This document shows, piece by piece, positions 1 through 11,556 of a stretch of 64,000 nucleotides of DNA. The notes below the pieces were generated by a model. That model was not told the DNA's origin and made no database searches. It saw only the letters and a program-made list of their open reading frames with translations. The translations under genes and the position numbers were made by a program. Numbering within the stretch: the stretch's first letter is position 1; each line of letters begins with the position of its first letter. The stretch is from Macrolepiota albuminosa (Eukaryota > Basidiomycota > Agaricomycetes > Agaricales > Agaricaceae): NCBI GenBank assembly GCA_027475525.1, contig JAMWFC010000047.1, forward strand, positions 1 to 64,000, read 5' to 3'.

Positions 1-834
1 TAAGCCAGAGTTTGCCAGAGTTTGCCCCTTATTTGTACAAGTGTTTGTGTAGGCAATTTTCAAGTTTTTAAGGTTTTGTTGTACTGTACAGTTGTTTCCC
101 ATGCTTCAGAGGCCCCAGAAGCGTCCAACATAGGGAATCCCTAGACTTGTTCTCTTTGGATCTCCCTATGCCAGGTGAGTAGCTACCTTGATATTGTCAG
201 TATATATTCTAATACACTTTGGATCTCCCTCTGCCAGCTGTGTGACTGAGCCACAGCCTCTAGAGGTCGCCCTTACAGATAGGTAGCTATCAACTTGTCA
301 GCAGGAATGAAATATTATTGAACTAATAAACTAGTGAACATCAAAAGTGAGGAAGTATGAAAGTGAATAAATATGTACAAGTTGGGGTCGCATCAAAAGA
401 AAAGTTGGGGTCACATCAAAAGAAAATAGAAATAAATTCCTGGCTGCTGGTTATGTAAGTTGACATTATGTAAGTTGCTGCTCTGTAAGCTGTTGATCCA
501 GCTGCAGTTTATGTAAGCCCTCACGGTTGTTTATTTGTGATATTACAGTTGCGGGCAAATACAGTGTATTTGGTAATATAATGATGCAGAAATACTATAA
601 AAGTGACTAAAACAAGAAGGATCGGTAGACGAGGGAGAAACAAAATACGGGTCCAGTAGACTCGTTAGAGAAGGAAGCAGGATGACAATATAGTCAGACC
701 CAAGCAAGTGTCTGTGAATTGTAGTCAAAACTATATGTGATTGGCAAAGATCAACAAGGCCATTATTGACAATGTGACAAAGCAAATGTGATCAAGTGTC
801 ATGGTCACAATTAAAGGCTTTTTGATCAATATAA
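1..834. other. AT-rich stretch without a recognisable gene
   Basis: No reading frame here looks like a protein I recognise. The only structure seen is a short cluster of degenerate TATGTAAG repeats at 451-520, listed separately. Confidence 0.5.
451..520 (+). repeat. degenerate TATGTAAGCTG-type repeat cluster
   Basis: Three or four short units containing TTATGTAAG or CTGTAAGCTG occur in about 70 bp. They resemble the cleaner 28-bp tandem array at 7069-7262. The two clusters bracket the Tc1 element and the spliced unknown gene, so they may be related subterminal repeats of one larger element. That is inference only. Confidence 0.4.
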
Positions 835-1600
835 TCATTGGTTGCCATTGTCTGATATGTCTATGTCCATTCTGTTCTGGCCCTTGTCTGAAATGTCTCT
901 CAACTTTCTCTTCAGTTTGTTCTTGGTCTCTTCGTTGGATACTATGTTCTGTGGGGTGTTTATCAGTGTGTTTACTGTGTTGCTTTGTCGCTCACTTTTA
1001 TGAAGTTTCAATACAAGAAGCATTTTGAGTTTCTCCCTTTCTGCGTTATTTTCTCTGTGAGCTTGTACAGGTCTAGTTCTCTGTCTATAGGAATGGGTTG
1101 TTTGTTCTTCTCCACATTGCATGTCAGTGTAAATATCCTATTCGCAATGTCTAGTGATCTTTCTTGCTGTCCAAAGAACACGTTGTACCAGCATTCAAGT
1201 TGGCCTTCTGAGAACTCAAGTTCGAAGTACTTGTTAATCTCCATTGCTCCTATCATTGCATCGTCAAAATGTTTTGTTCCTAGGCCATCCAGCTTCATGT
1301 ATTGCTTCATGTATTTCAGTTGTCTGTAGTCATTGCTTTATGTGATTAGACTCTGTTATATTGAATCTCATTGAATGCACCTCATGCGCATTTCTCTTTT
1401 CAGTGGCAGGAGATCCTTTTTGCTGATGGCTTCATATACCGTGAAAACTAACTCCTTGTCTGATATATTGCCGTCTTTGTGGACATACACTAGTCGCCAT
1501 GAGTGAGGCTTATTTACTTCTTTTGTCTTAATGGCTTCTGCCCATCTTGGTTCCTGTTGTGTCTTGTATGTTGAGAGTCCAACATACGATGTGCAGTGTG
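835..1600 (-). pseudogene. decayed coding region of unknown function
   Basis: Minus-strand frames at about 1572-1361, 1310-1008 and 1122-835 read as charged, protein-like sequence with similar character, but frame changes and stops separate them. The first segment contains a W-R-L-V-Y-V-H-K-D-G stretch. The last is Lys/Asn/Asp-rich and ends in a low-complexity acidic tail. The low-AT-bias wording of the peptides and their same-strand order suggest exons or a frame-shifted remnant of one gene. I do not recognise the family, and no start codon or splice sites could be fixed. Confidence 0.3.
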
Positions 1601-2131
1601 GTTACTTATGTGTGCAACACTAGTCAACATAACATCATTTTCTTCTTCTCCTTTGCATATGGCTTTCTCAATCACAGTCTTTTGGTTGCGTAATGAGTCT
1701 ACTGATGTTGAGGTGTTTGTAAATGTTGCTTACTTGCTGCCTCTGTATTGTAATCTGCTCCTAAGGTCATTTCTGTTATGATATATCTACTGTGGCTCTG
1801 TCAGCATAATACACCTGTTGGACAGTGGCTAAACGTACATTGTATTGCTGCTGTGTCTTGATATCCTTCTAGTCTGTTGTGCTATCTGTGTATTCTTTAT
1901 AGTATCAGGAAATGATCAGTGAGTGCCTCGACTGTTTTCCTGTGTATGACGTGACATATCTTGGTTTACCTATCCCATACCCAACTCATTTCCTTCCTAT
2001 TGGCTTCATTTTTTTTGGTCTATGCACTTCGGTTGTTTGGTACCTTCTGTGCCTGTCATCTTGACACTTCCCATAGTCTGTTTCTAGTGGTACATTAATT
2101 TCTGGCTTTGTTTTATCATCCTCAACTGTTT

Positions 2132-2285
2132 AGGAACAGACCTTGTGATGTTCCTCTGTCTCTCTTTCTTTGTCCTCTCATTGGTGAATCTCTAGTGTGT
2201 TGCCCTTCAGGAACAGACCTTGTGATGTTCCTCTGTCTCTCTTTCTTTGTCCTCTCATTGGTGAATCTCTAGTGTGTTGCCCTTC
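2132..2285. repeat. exact 77-bp tandem duplication (artefact-like)
   Basis: Copies at 2132-2208 and 2209-2285 are identical and abut directly. It lies in non-coding DNA beside the Tc1 element. One of 22 duplications with the same period in this window. Confidence 0.9.
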
Positions 2286-2499
2286 TGAGATTACAGCTAT
2301 TAAGGTACAACATTACAAGTTGTGGATCTGTAATGCTTGTGTTCTATCTAAAAGATCCTGCTGTGCCTTCTGTGAATCTTGTCTTACTGAATTTTTCATT
2401 CTACTTAATTTTATTTTGTTTGAAAAAAGGGATACACCATTCTTTACGTTATACTGTCTTTCCCTCTTTGATGCGATGTGCAGCGTGCTGCTCTATATA

Positions 2500-2721
2500 C
2501 AGTGGCTCAAAAAACTGTCCCAATGTTTCATACTTTTTGAAAGATGATATTGGCATGAAGGATGGAAAGTACCTAAATTCCTGATTAAATCATGTAAAAT
2601 ACTATGGCATTGTAGCCACAAAATGGGCCTAGGCTTATGTAATCAAGATCAAAACTGATGGAGGAATAGCCATTTTAAAATATTCATTCATTGGGACAGT
2701 TTTTTGAGCATCTCTAATTTT
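2500..2721 (+). repeat. left terminal inverted repeat of the Tc1 element
   Basis: It pairs with 3885-4106 at high but imperfect identity. The repeat is itself bounded by the same motif in opposite orientations: CTCAAAAAACTGTCCCAAT at the outer end and its reverse complement at about 2690-2709. Confidence 0.9.
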
Positions 2722-2726
2722 AGTAT

Positions 2727-3746
2727 CTAGTACTTTGTATGTCCTTCATTTGCCTTGATAACTGCTTGAATCCTTCTAGGCATGCTTTCTATTAGTCTTT
2801 GGCATACCTCTGGTGGTATTTCATCCCACTCCTTTGCAACCCTCTCTCATAATTCATGCACACCATGAGGAGGTGTTTCATACTGCCTAAGTTGCTCCTT
2901 GAGGTACTTCCAGAGATGTTCAATAGGGTTGAGATCAGAGGATTGGGCTGGCCACCAAAGTACATCAAAGTTGTTGTCCTCAAACCACTTGTCAGCCCTC
3001 TTGGAGTTGTGTTTGAGGTCATTGTCCTGTTGAAAGTAGCAGGCACCCTCTTCCATCTCCAACTTCTCAAAGCTCTCTTTTGCTCCATCATCCAAAATTT
3101 CACAGTACTGCTCTGCATTCATGATTCCCACCACCTCCACAAGCTTTCCTACCCCATTCCAACCCATACAGCCCCATACCATGAGATTATTCCCTCCTCC
3201 ATGCTTCACAGTAGGTGTAGTTGTTCGGTCTGAAATGCCTTCTCCTCGTAGCTTCCACACATACTGCTTCCCATCTGACCCAATCCTGTTAATCTTTGTC
3301 TCATCTGTCCACAACACCCTTTTCCAGTCCTCTATAGTCCAGTTCTGATGCTTCTGAGCCCATTTAAGCTGCAGTTGTTGATGTCTAGCTTTGAGCATAG
3401 GAACTTTTCTCTTAGTAGCAGACCAATACCCCTCCTCCTTCAACACATTCTGGACAGTCTGGGGAGAGACAGGGTTGGAAATGATGCTGTTGATAAAATT
3501 GGTGGCCTGGACAGCTGTATCAAGTCTCCCAGCTGATATTTGTTGAACAATAGCCTGTTTATCATGTGGAGTAAGCTTAGCAGGACAGCCTCCAGAATGG
3601 TTTTCCTTGTCCATCTCCAACTCTCTACTAATCCTCTCAATAGTAGACTTCCCTAGACCAGTTTGAGCCCCAATCTGATGCAGAGAATACTCTTGAGCAA
3701 GAAGAGAAGCAACAGTAGAGTGTTGTGCAGGAGGAATAGGTTTCAT
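2727..3746 (-). pseudogene. Tc1-family DD34E transposase, one nonsense codon
   Basis: Cut-and-paste transposase acting on the element's own inverted repeats. Reading from ATG at 3746, the N-terminus has a helix-turn-helix-like segment (AQEYSLHQIGAQTGLGKSTI). The catalytic acids follow in order: D in WTDETK, D in FQQDN, and E in SSDLNPIEHLW. Exactly 34 residues separate the last two, the Tc1 signature. The first 299 codons are open. A TGA at 2847-2849 interrupts the frame, after which the same frame runs on for about 39 more codons to a TAG at 2727-2729. Full length would be 339 residues, normal for Tc1. The stop falls downstream of all catalytic residues, in the C-terminal region, so partial function cannot be excluded. 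Confidence 0.9.
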
Positions 3747-3884
3747 GATGGTGGTTGAAGGTCAAGATGTGGTTCAACCAGCTTGAACTACTCCCAAATA
3801 TATCTAAACATAGTCACATGACTTTGTTTATATTCCCACATGCAACCTACTCTTTATTTCTGAGTAAAATAGGGATAAACCTGA

Positions 3885-4106
3885 AAAATTAGAGATGCTC
3901 AAAAAACTGTCCCAATGAGTGAATATTTTAAAATGGCTATTGCTCCATCGGTTTTGATCTTGATTATATAAACCTAAATTCATTTTGTAGCTACGATGTC
4001 ATAGTACTTTCCATGATTTAATCAGGATTTTAGACACTTCTCATCCATCATGCAAATGTCATCTTTGAAAAAGTATAAAACATTGGGACAGTTTTTTGAG
4101 CCACTG
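3885..4106 (-). repeat. right terminal inverted repeat of the Tc1 element
   Basis: Reverse complement of the left repeat with scattered substitutions. It also has the terminal motif at both its inner (about 3896) and outer ends. Confidence 0.9.
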
Positions 4107-4108
4107 TA

Positions 4109-4637
4109 AGTGTCCTTTGTCTACTGTCCTTGATAATCCCCTTGCCACCTCCTCTTTTTTCTCTGTGTGTTTTGTGTCACCATACAAACCCATGCCTCCT
4201 TGCAAGATAAAGTCTGAAGAGAATAAGGCTCAGACACTTGTTGACCAACTTAAGACCATCTGTATTTTATATTGGTGTCTTTGATTTTTTTTTTAAAAAA
4301 AAAACTTGTTATCCTCGGTGCAGAAGTGCAGATAGGTTGCAAGCATGTGTACAGCTCTTTCAATTCTGGTTGTTCTTGCTAATTTGCTTATTGTAGCATA
4401 TTCAATAGCGTTTTTGCGACGACAGCTTCTGGATCTGAAACAGGCAAACCATCTGCTGGATAAGTACTCTTTTTGTGTTGTAATCTGTAGTGCTAATGTT
4501 CTTTAGATCTATTGATGGCAGGTCGCTGTCTAAGCAAAAGGTTTCTGCCTTGCATGATGGGTTTGTGTGTTACTTGTTGTATTTGTGACTATTGTTTTAC
4601 TTAATGTCTTGGTGTCAGTTCTGTTAGTGTTCCTGCC
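4109..4637. other. non-coding flank between the Tc1 element and the spliced gene
   Basis: Continues the sequence interrupted by the Tc1 insertion. It includes an A/T homopolymer run near 4285-4303. No supported gene; it may hold the promoter of the gene that follows. Confidence 0.4.
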
Positions 4638-6702
4638 ATGCCATCGCCCAAGAAAAAGAGGGCTGTGTCCATTCTGTCCATTGATACACCTGTCATGTTT
4701 GTATCTCTGTTTTTCTTGTTACTTTGCTTGACTGCTGCTATGTAGTCAGGCTATGGCTGGATTGACTGCTGAAGATGCGACCTTGTCAAGTGGTCATGCT
4801 GTGTACATGATTTCTGATTTGTTTATGTTCATGCATGGTTTGTCTTATGTTTTGCATTCTTAAGGCACTCCTGTACCATGACAGAGAAGGCTTTGTTTGC
4901 AAGCCAGTCAAGCTCTAAAAGGTCACATGCTGGAGCTGTGGCCAAGGCTGCTAGTCCAAATTTGGATGATAAATTTGCACCAAAAAAACTTGTTGAATTG
5001 TCTGACAATGACGATGATGACTTGCCTGTTGTGTCAGTGTGGATTGTTTCTTCTGTAATTTGCTTGTGCTTATTTTGTTTTTTTCGCTTTGGTATAGGAT
5101 TGCTAAGCGGCCCATATCTAGACTGCTTGTTAAGAAGCCTCTTGTTGTGGCGGGTGATGATAACGTCAACAATTGGGATGTTGCAGACAATAATAGTGAC
5201 ATGCTATCAGACTTTATTATCAATAATAGTTCTGCTCCTGATTATGGATTGTCAGAAGATGGCGAGTCTTCTGTGCCTTCTGTCCCCATTTTGTCTGCTT
5301 TGGCTGCTCCACTTTTGATTGTCCGCTCAGATGCTGTTGAACTGTATATTTATTTTATTTTTTTCTCTTTATCTCTGTACCTCATTTGTCAATGTCTTGC
5401 TGCAACATTGATTCTTGTCTCAATCCTGCAGAAGAGCTTGCAGTGGATGTGGTCATGCAGCCTTCTATACAAGAAAAGTTTATGGTGTTGACTTATCAAG
5501 GACTGCCATTCCTTAAGTATGGACCAACGTCTACTATTTTGCTTGCATTTATTCAACTTGTCATCAGGAAACAACTCATAATCCAGCCTTTTGGATATGA
5601 CAAAATGAACAGTGATAGTAAAATCTGTTATGCATGCATTGGTGTTGTTGCTGAGCATATGAATGAAGACAATTGGACATGCGTTTTGCTTCTTGTTTTG
5701 TATTTTTTTCTGTTCTTATGTATGACTTTTTTAATAGTTTGTTGTTGTCTTCTCTTTTATTCAATCATCACACCTTCTATGTTAACTTGGCCAAGACTGA
5801 CCCTGTCCAACTCAACACCCCAAAGCAGCAATTGGCTCTTTGGGATTTGACGGATCCCTTCTGTGTCTGTATTATCTCTGAAGTGGTAACTGCCTCACAT
5901 TTATTTGACAGTTCTGTTCTTGTTGGGAGTCTGTCTGATAAGTATGGTCAGCATTGTATCAAGATTGTTAAATTCCATCAGGAGTCTCTTTGCCAGTTTG
6001 CTATTTTGGGTTGTGTTTTCAACCTCCCAGACAGTGTTCAAGATACTCTTTCTGGTAATGGTGTGGCATTTGTTACTCGAGGTGAGGGTAAAACCCCTAC
6101 ATACAATGTTGATGAGTTGTGTTTTGTTGTTTTGTTGGTTCTGCATTTGATGTGACTTCAGACGGTGGGTATGCAACCCCCAAGTCCAAGAGGCCCTCTG
6201 GTATAAAGAGTAACTCAATGTTTATTGTGATGGATGCTCCTGTGTTCAAATCAGCTGGGGTTGCCAATCTGTATAAGCTGGTCGTTGAGTTTGATCAAAA
6301 AAGTTTTTGTTATGCTCATTTCCAGATGGTGTTCTAACATTTTCTCAGTACCTGTATATGATGGCAGGGTAGAAACTGGTCAACCATTCCATTTTACACC
6401 CAGTGACTTTGATTCTCTTCCTTCTTGGCGTCTATACAAAAACAACAATGTTGAGGTTTTGGAAAGTTCTGTCATCAGTGTTGGTTTTAGTGCCAACTGG
6501 TATAAGTCCAGTGGTCACAAATACATTGGTGTTCGTTGTATTTGAATATATTCTCATGTTTTTCAGATATCTCACCTTAAACTTGCTATTTGTCATTGCA
6601 TTTCACGACTCTACTTACATGATGTGTCTTGTTGAACCTGCGTTTATGGTGGACCATGCTGGTGCCATCAAGGGGAAGGCCAAGTCCAAGGAGCATAAAT
6701 AG
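4638..6702 (+). CDS. spliced hypothetical protein with Lys-rich ends
   Basis: Function unknown. A chain of plus-strand exons separated by short GT-AG introns reads through this span. The suggested start is ATG 4638, giving MPSPKKKRA, a nuclear-localisation-like basic cluster. Recognisable coding blocks follow at about 4878-5034 (acidic patch DNDDDD), 5097-5340, 5431-5640, 5782-6100, 6160-6300, 6350-6530 and 6567-6702. The end is Lys-rich, GKAKSKEHK, before TAG. Introns begin GTGTGG..., GTATAT... and GTTGAT... and end in TAG or CAG after T-rich tracts. All blocks are open without stops, unlike the neighbouring transposon genes, so the gene may be functional. It could be a cargo or accessory gene of a larger mobile element, because related repeats lie at 451-520 and 7069-7262. 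Exon edges are approximate and no domain was recognised. Confidence 0.45.
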
Positions 6703-7068
6703 TTTCTGCTTTCACCGCTCCTTTGTTCTTGTTGGTTGACTGTGCCAAAAAAAAATAGCATTCAGCAACCTTCTGCATGGGAGGCACAGTGCAGACAGGT
6801 GTATTGTGACCTCAGTTGTAATCTTAGCCATCTAGCCATTGGACGTTTACTTGTTACTTTTAGCAGTCATTTTTGTGTTGCATTGTTTTGATAGTCTTGA
6901 TATAGACTTTTTATTGAGCCATTGTCTGTTTGACCATTTGTTCACTGCGTGAATTTTCTTTTCTTTGGCAAATCTATGTATAAATAGTTTGTTACCCCAC
7001 TGGATTTAATTGTACTTCTAATGTGCTTTGAATCTTTCATCGCGTTATATTTACTGTGTTAATGCTTG
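6703..7068. other. downstream non-coding stretch
   Basis: T-rich sequence following the spliced gene. No gene recognised; it probably includes the 3' untranslated region. Confidence 0.4.
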
Positions 7069-7262
7069 TTTATGTAAGCTGTCACTCTAGCAGTAGTTTA
7101 TGTGAGCTGTCGCTCTAATGGTAGTTTATATAAGCTGTCGCTCTAGCAGTAGCTTATGCAAGCTGTTGCTCCAGTGGTGGTTTATGTAAGCTGTTGCTCC
7201 AGCAATGGTTTATATAAGCTGCTACTGGATATGGTTTATATAAGCTATTGCTCCATTGATGG
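7069..7262 (+). repeat. 28-bp tandem minisatellite, seven units
   Basis: Seven imperfect units of 28 bp (one of 26) follow the pattern TTTATGTAAGCTGTNGCTCY with a variable 8-bp tail. Units differ mainly by transitions. Similar shorter units occur at 451-520. Confidence 0.85.
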
Positions 7263-8161
7263 TTTTAAGCTATGATATAATGTTAGATCAGATGACTATA
7301 GTGATAGTTGCTTCATATATAACCTGTTTTGTACTCATGAATTGATTTCAACAATGAGATTGTCTATATACAGTGCCTGGCTATTAGTCCATATATTGCT
7401 CATTGTTTTTAAATATGCATCGTTTACAAGGTATGCACATATCTAATTTGGTGCGACATATCTCATGTATAGTCGACAGGGAGTTTACAGTAGTTCAACC
7501 TGCATGTTCTTGATACCTATGTGTTCTGTCGAACACTGAGCAATGCTTGATCTATGATACTGAGCAATGCTCAATCTGTGATACTGAACAATGCTATCAT
7601 ACTTATACAGAATAGCATACTACTATATGGTTTGATATGTGCACAAATCAGTGCACATACCTTGCAATTCAAGACTCCATGGGCAATAGGACACACACAT
7701 ATTGGGTATTTTCCTTTTTTAGGGTCAACATACCTAATTGATACTATGTTTTTTGTCAGTTCTATATGCTCTGGTTATATTATTGTAGGTTTTCGACTGT
7801 TCTGGCGATGTTCAAACGATGCAGGATAATGCAACTTTTTGTGATGTGATCTCTAATATCTCATCACGATTTTCTAGCATGCCTGCGCTGATGCCATCTA
7901 GGTCCTATATTGTGTAACTACATGATAAGGAACAATGTATGTAATGTTACGTTTGCTGTCAAAATTTTACTGCATGAATATCATTTGCCTGATACGTGGC
8001 CTTGTTTGGATCAACACATTGTTATTAGCTCAACTTTTTCTGCAGTAAATTTGTTTGTGGTACCTGGACTTAGAATATTAGGATATTTGCATCTATTTAT
8101 GTTTAGAGCTTTCTGTAGGAGTGGTTGATTGTCTGCATGCAAGTCCCTTGGACGTTAAAAA
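7263..8161. other. AT-rich stretch upstream of Helitron coding sequence
   Basis: No convincing gene. It may contain the 5' terminus of the Helitron, which would begin with TC inside an AT dinucleotide target. I could not fix it. Confidence 0.35.
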
Positions 8162-10265
8162 TTGCTTTGTAAACTTAAATGTGTCCTCAGGCGATCTATA
8201 GGCAGTGGTAAAACCTATGCATTCTCCTTTGCACAAGTAGATATATACATCAACACAAGTCAGGGCAAACACAACCTGCAACACATATTCAAATTCATCA
8301 ATCATGCAGATGATATAGGTTTGCTGTCATACCTGATTGCTGCAGGATATATGCATGCTAGGCTGCTTTTGTCTACCCTTTCACAACATCTCACATTGAA
8401 GCAGCTACGATCTGTAGTGCATATACATGGGATTGTGCTGCCTAAGCATTTTAGAGTGTTATATCCAAGTGATTTGTTTAATTCTCACAATTGCTTGAAA
8501 TGTGTTAGTTGGTCTACTGTATTGATGGCTGATCTCAGTTCACAAGCAAGAAACATGCTGAGACACTCTGTAGTGCATAATCAAAAGCATGAAGTTGTTC
8601 TTGAGGCAGATATTCAGGGCCCTGACAAGCTCAAATTTCCTCCTGCACCTCTTACACCAAGCCTAACTACTCAAATCATATGCAACTTTAGCAACAAAAC
8701 AGGTCCAGCACAATTAAAAGAAAGTGGTTGCACTGTTTGTGGTTTGCTGCACCCAGTTAAGGATATGCATACTCTAAAAAGTATGAAAGAGTTTCTCAGT
8801 GTGTTATCCACCAAAGAAGTTACCAGAGTAGAGAGGTATTCAGAAATGGAATCTGTGAGAGAAATAAGAGGCCCAGTGTTGGATCATAGATGCAATTCTG
8901 TCTGTTCAGAGTGCAGGATCCCATTGTTGAAGGGCAAAGTTCCTAAGTATGCATTTGCAAATGGTTTTTGGATTGGTGCTGTTCTAGTTGTTTTATCCCA
9001 TTTAAATTAGGTTGAACAGCTCCTTGTTACCAAAGTACGCAGATCTCTCTGTTTCACACATGTGTCATCCTCAGGTCTCAGCAAAATAAACACATATTTG
9101 ATTGCTTTTGAATTTCCCGTTGAAAAGGTTTACCATGTACTGCCTCCTCTGAGGGCTGACATAGATGATGTTTTAGCTATTCTATTTAAAGGGCCTTGTC
9201 AGCCTACTGGGGATGATCTCAAACAATTGCCTTTGCTTGTTCGCTGAAACGCTGTGAAGCAGGCATTGGAATGGCTCAAGCTTAATTACTCTGCTTATAT
9301 GGACATTGAAATATGTGATAGCAATTTTAACAATTATTTAAAAGATACACCATCTGTAAAGGTCATTTACAAAGAGTCTCTGGAGGAAAACAGAACAGTT
9401 GACTCTGCTGTTTACAAAGTTGATGAAGACAATGGAGCATCAGCCAGTGATTGTACTTTTGTCATGCATGGACTGATAGGCAAGAGCCTATCAGCAAAAA
9501 CAAAAGATAAGCTTAAAGACATTGCTTTGAAGCACTGGCACTCCAATGGCAAAGCACTGCTAGTTTGACATTCATCCTATCTAGTTAATTGGATGAAGGA
9601 TGCAACTGTTTATTTCCAAATGTTTCTTTAGTTGTTTCCATATGGCTTTGGGGGTCCAGGCTGTATAAAAAGCTGTGTCTCTATTAAGGTTCACAAAGAC
9701 AATCTGCTTATATATTACAATAAGCAGTTCCAGAGAGATACTGGCTTTCCCTTTGTGGCATTCAGTCATGAGCAGATCAGAGCTGCAACTACAGAGGGCT
9801 TTCTGGCGATTGAAAGAAATGACTTTGCTCATATTGCTGAATGCATAGCAAGTCTTGATGTGGAATTACTTAGAAGTATGGCTGATCATATGGCCAAAGG
9901 TGAGATTATTAAGCCCATAAACCAGGAGGAACAGAAATGTTTTAAAGTTATTGAAGATGTTGATGCTGTGTCAGGCTGGATCAACAGATCTCCAATAACA
10001 AAAAAGGATATGAGGAACGAGATATGATCATTAGTGATTGACAAAGACACACCTTCTTGGTTTATAACGTTGTCACCTGTAGACATCAGACATCCTATAT
10101 GTCTGTACTATGCTGGTAATAATATAAAGTTTGAACCTGATGTATTGTTACATTCTAACACTGCATATTAACTTATTGCATGTAATCCTGTTGCAGGGGC
10201 CAGATTTTTTTATTTTATGGTGTCTGCTTTCATAAAGCATGTATTGGGTGTTGATACTGAAGACA

Positions 10266-10419
10266 AAGGCTTGTATGGTCACACGTCTGCATACTATGGG
10301 ACAGTCAAGCAGCAAGGTAGACTTACCTTGCATCTGCATATGAAGGCTTGTATGGTCACACGTCTGCATACTATGGGACAGTCAAGCAGCAAGGTAGACT
10401 TACCTTGCATCTGCATATG
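10266..10419. repeat. exact 77-bp tandem duplication (artefact-like)
   Basis: Copies 10266-10342 and 10343-10419 sit on the Rep HUH motif and shift its frame. Ignoring one copy rejoins the Helitron frame. Confidence 0.9.
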
Positions 10420-11295
10420 CTTTTTTGGCTTTGTGGAAGTCTATCACCTGAGGAAGCTTGTCAGAAAATCATAGACCCCTTATTTGACTTTCAGAAGGCC
10501 CTAGTAGAATATCTGGAATCTGCCTTCACCAGCAACTTCCTTACAGGGACAATGGACCAAGTAATAGATAACATTGAAAAATCTAAGAAGATGCCAGAAT
10601 GTATTGATCCCACATGGACAATGTCTCAGCCTCCTCCTCCCGATTATTTGTGTCAGAGTAAACAAGAAACTTCAATCGACAGACTTCCAGTACCAACAGC
10701 CCATGATGCTTCTACAGACAGTATCCCTGATGCTGGTCAATCTGACTCTCAGGCACCGTTCCAGAAGTGTATCAGATGCGAGGAGACGTCTAATTGGTGG
10801 ACTCAGTTCCGTAACACTGTAGATGACATTGTATTTAGGTCAAATATGCATACCTGCCATATATCATATAAGAAGGATGAAAGTAAAATACCAAGATATT
10901 GTTAACGGACCTCTTCCACAGCAAGAAAAAGCAAGGTCTCTCATAACAAAAATGGCCAATATAATGAGTGCAAAGTCAGAAATGAGTTCTCTAATGATAT
11001 GTATGTACCTTCTTGGTAACTCCAATCATTACACCAACCATAAATTCACCAATCTTTATTGGCCCAGCTTCATCTGCGAGGTCACACTGACCGTCAACTT
11101 TACAGATGATCATTCTTTGTTGGACTCTCATGCTACCATTGTGTATCTGTCAGGGCAGAAGCACATGCCCAATTTCATAGGTCCTACTATTACAAGGCAT
11201 GAAAAGGGGAATAGAGACGAATACTGCATTACAATGCTTACCTTATTCAAGCCTTGGCATTCAGATGCTGATTTAAAAAACAAGTATGATTTATG

Positions 11296-11449
11296 GAGCA
11301 CAGCATTTGACAACCACCATTTTACCAAAAGGCAATTGTGTCTTATGGCTAATATAAATATTAAGTATGAGTGAGCACAGCATTTGACAACCACCATTTT
11401 ACCAAAAGGCAATTGTGTCTTATGGCTAATAAGAATATTAAGTATGAGT
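11296..11449. repeat. 77-bp tandem duplication, 75 of 77 positions identical
   Basis: Copies 11296-11372 and 11373-11449 differ at two adjacent positions. Located in the Helitron Rep remnant. Confidence 0.88.
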
Positions 11450-11551
11450 GTATGGATGCCCATGACGACTTTTATGCACAACTAAAGTGAGGCAGTATGG
11501 CATTCTCAGGAATAGACAATTCAGTTTCCAATGTCAGAGATATTGAACAAA

Positions 11552-11556
11552 AGGAT
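11552..11556 (+). other. target-site duplication AGGAT, left of copia
   Basis: AGGAT directly precedes the 5' LTR and recurs at 39934-39938 directly after the 3' LTR. This proves a single copia insertion into the Helitron gene. Confidence 0.95.

Larger units (their letters stand above)
2500..4106 (-). mobile_element. Tc1/mariner DNA transposon with long terminal inverted repeats
   Basis: The 1607-bp element starts CAGTGGCTCAAAAAAC and ends with the reverse complement GAGCCACTG. It is flanked on both sides by TA (2498-2499 and 4107-4108), the target duplication expected for Tc1/mariner. Terminal inverted repeats are about 222 bp. The single gene, on the minus strand, is a DD34E transposase with one in-frame stop. 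The copy therefore looks recent but not autonomous as written. Confidence 0.93.
8162..11556 (+). pseudogene. Helitron RepHel protein, N-terminal and Rep part (decayed, split)
   Basis: Rolling-circle transposition initiator of a fungal Helitron. The coding-like region has CxxC pairs (CTVCG, CSECR), then the Helitron-like N-terminal domain, with the FPYGFGG motif near 9636. The Rep HUH motif follows, readable as GRLTLHLHMLFWL once the 77-bp duplication at 10266-10419 is discounted. Then comes EKARSLITK...MYLLGN, typical of fungal RepHel proteins. In-frame stops occur at about 9008, 9245, 9566 and 9631 and frame changes are frequent. The segment that normally lies between the HUH part and EKARSL, holding the catalytic tyrosines, appears to be missing near 10900. 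Coding sequence stops at the copia insertion and resumes at 39939. It is non-functional as written. Confidence 0.85.

Noticed and set aside
7069..7262. Seven-unit 28-bp array considered as a CRISPR array
   Set aside because: Units are contiguous with no unique spacers, and the context is a eukaryotic transposon region; a minisatellite.
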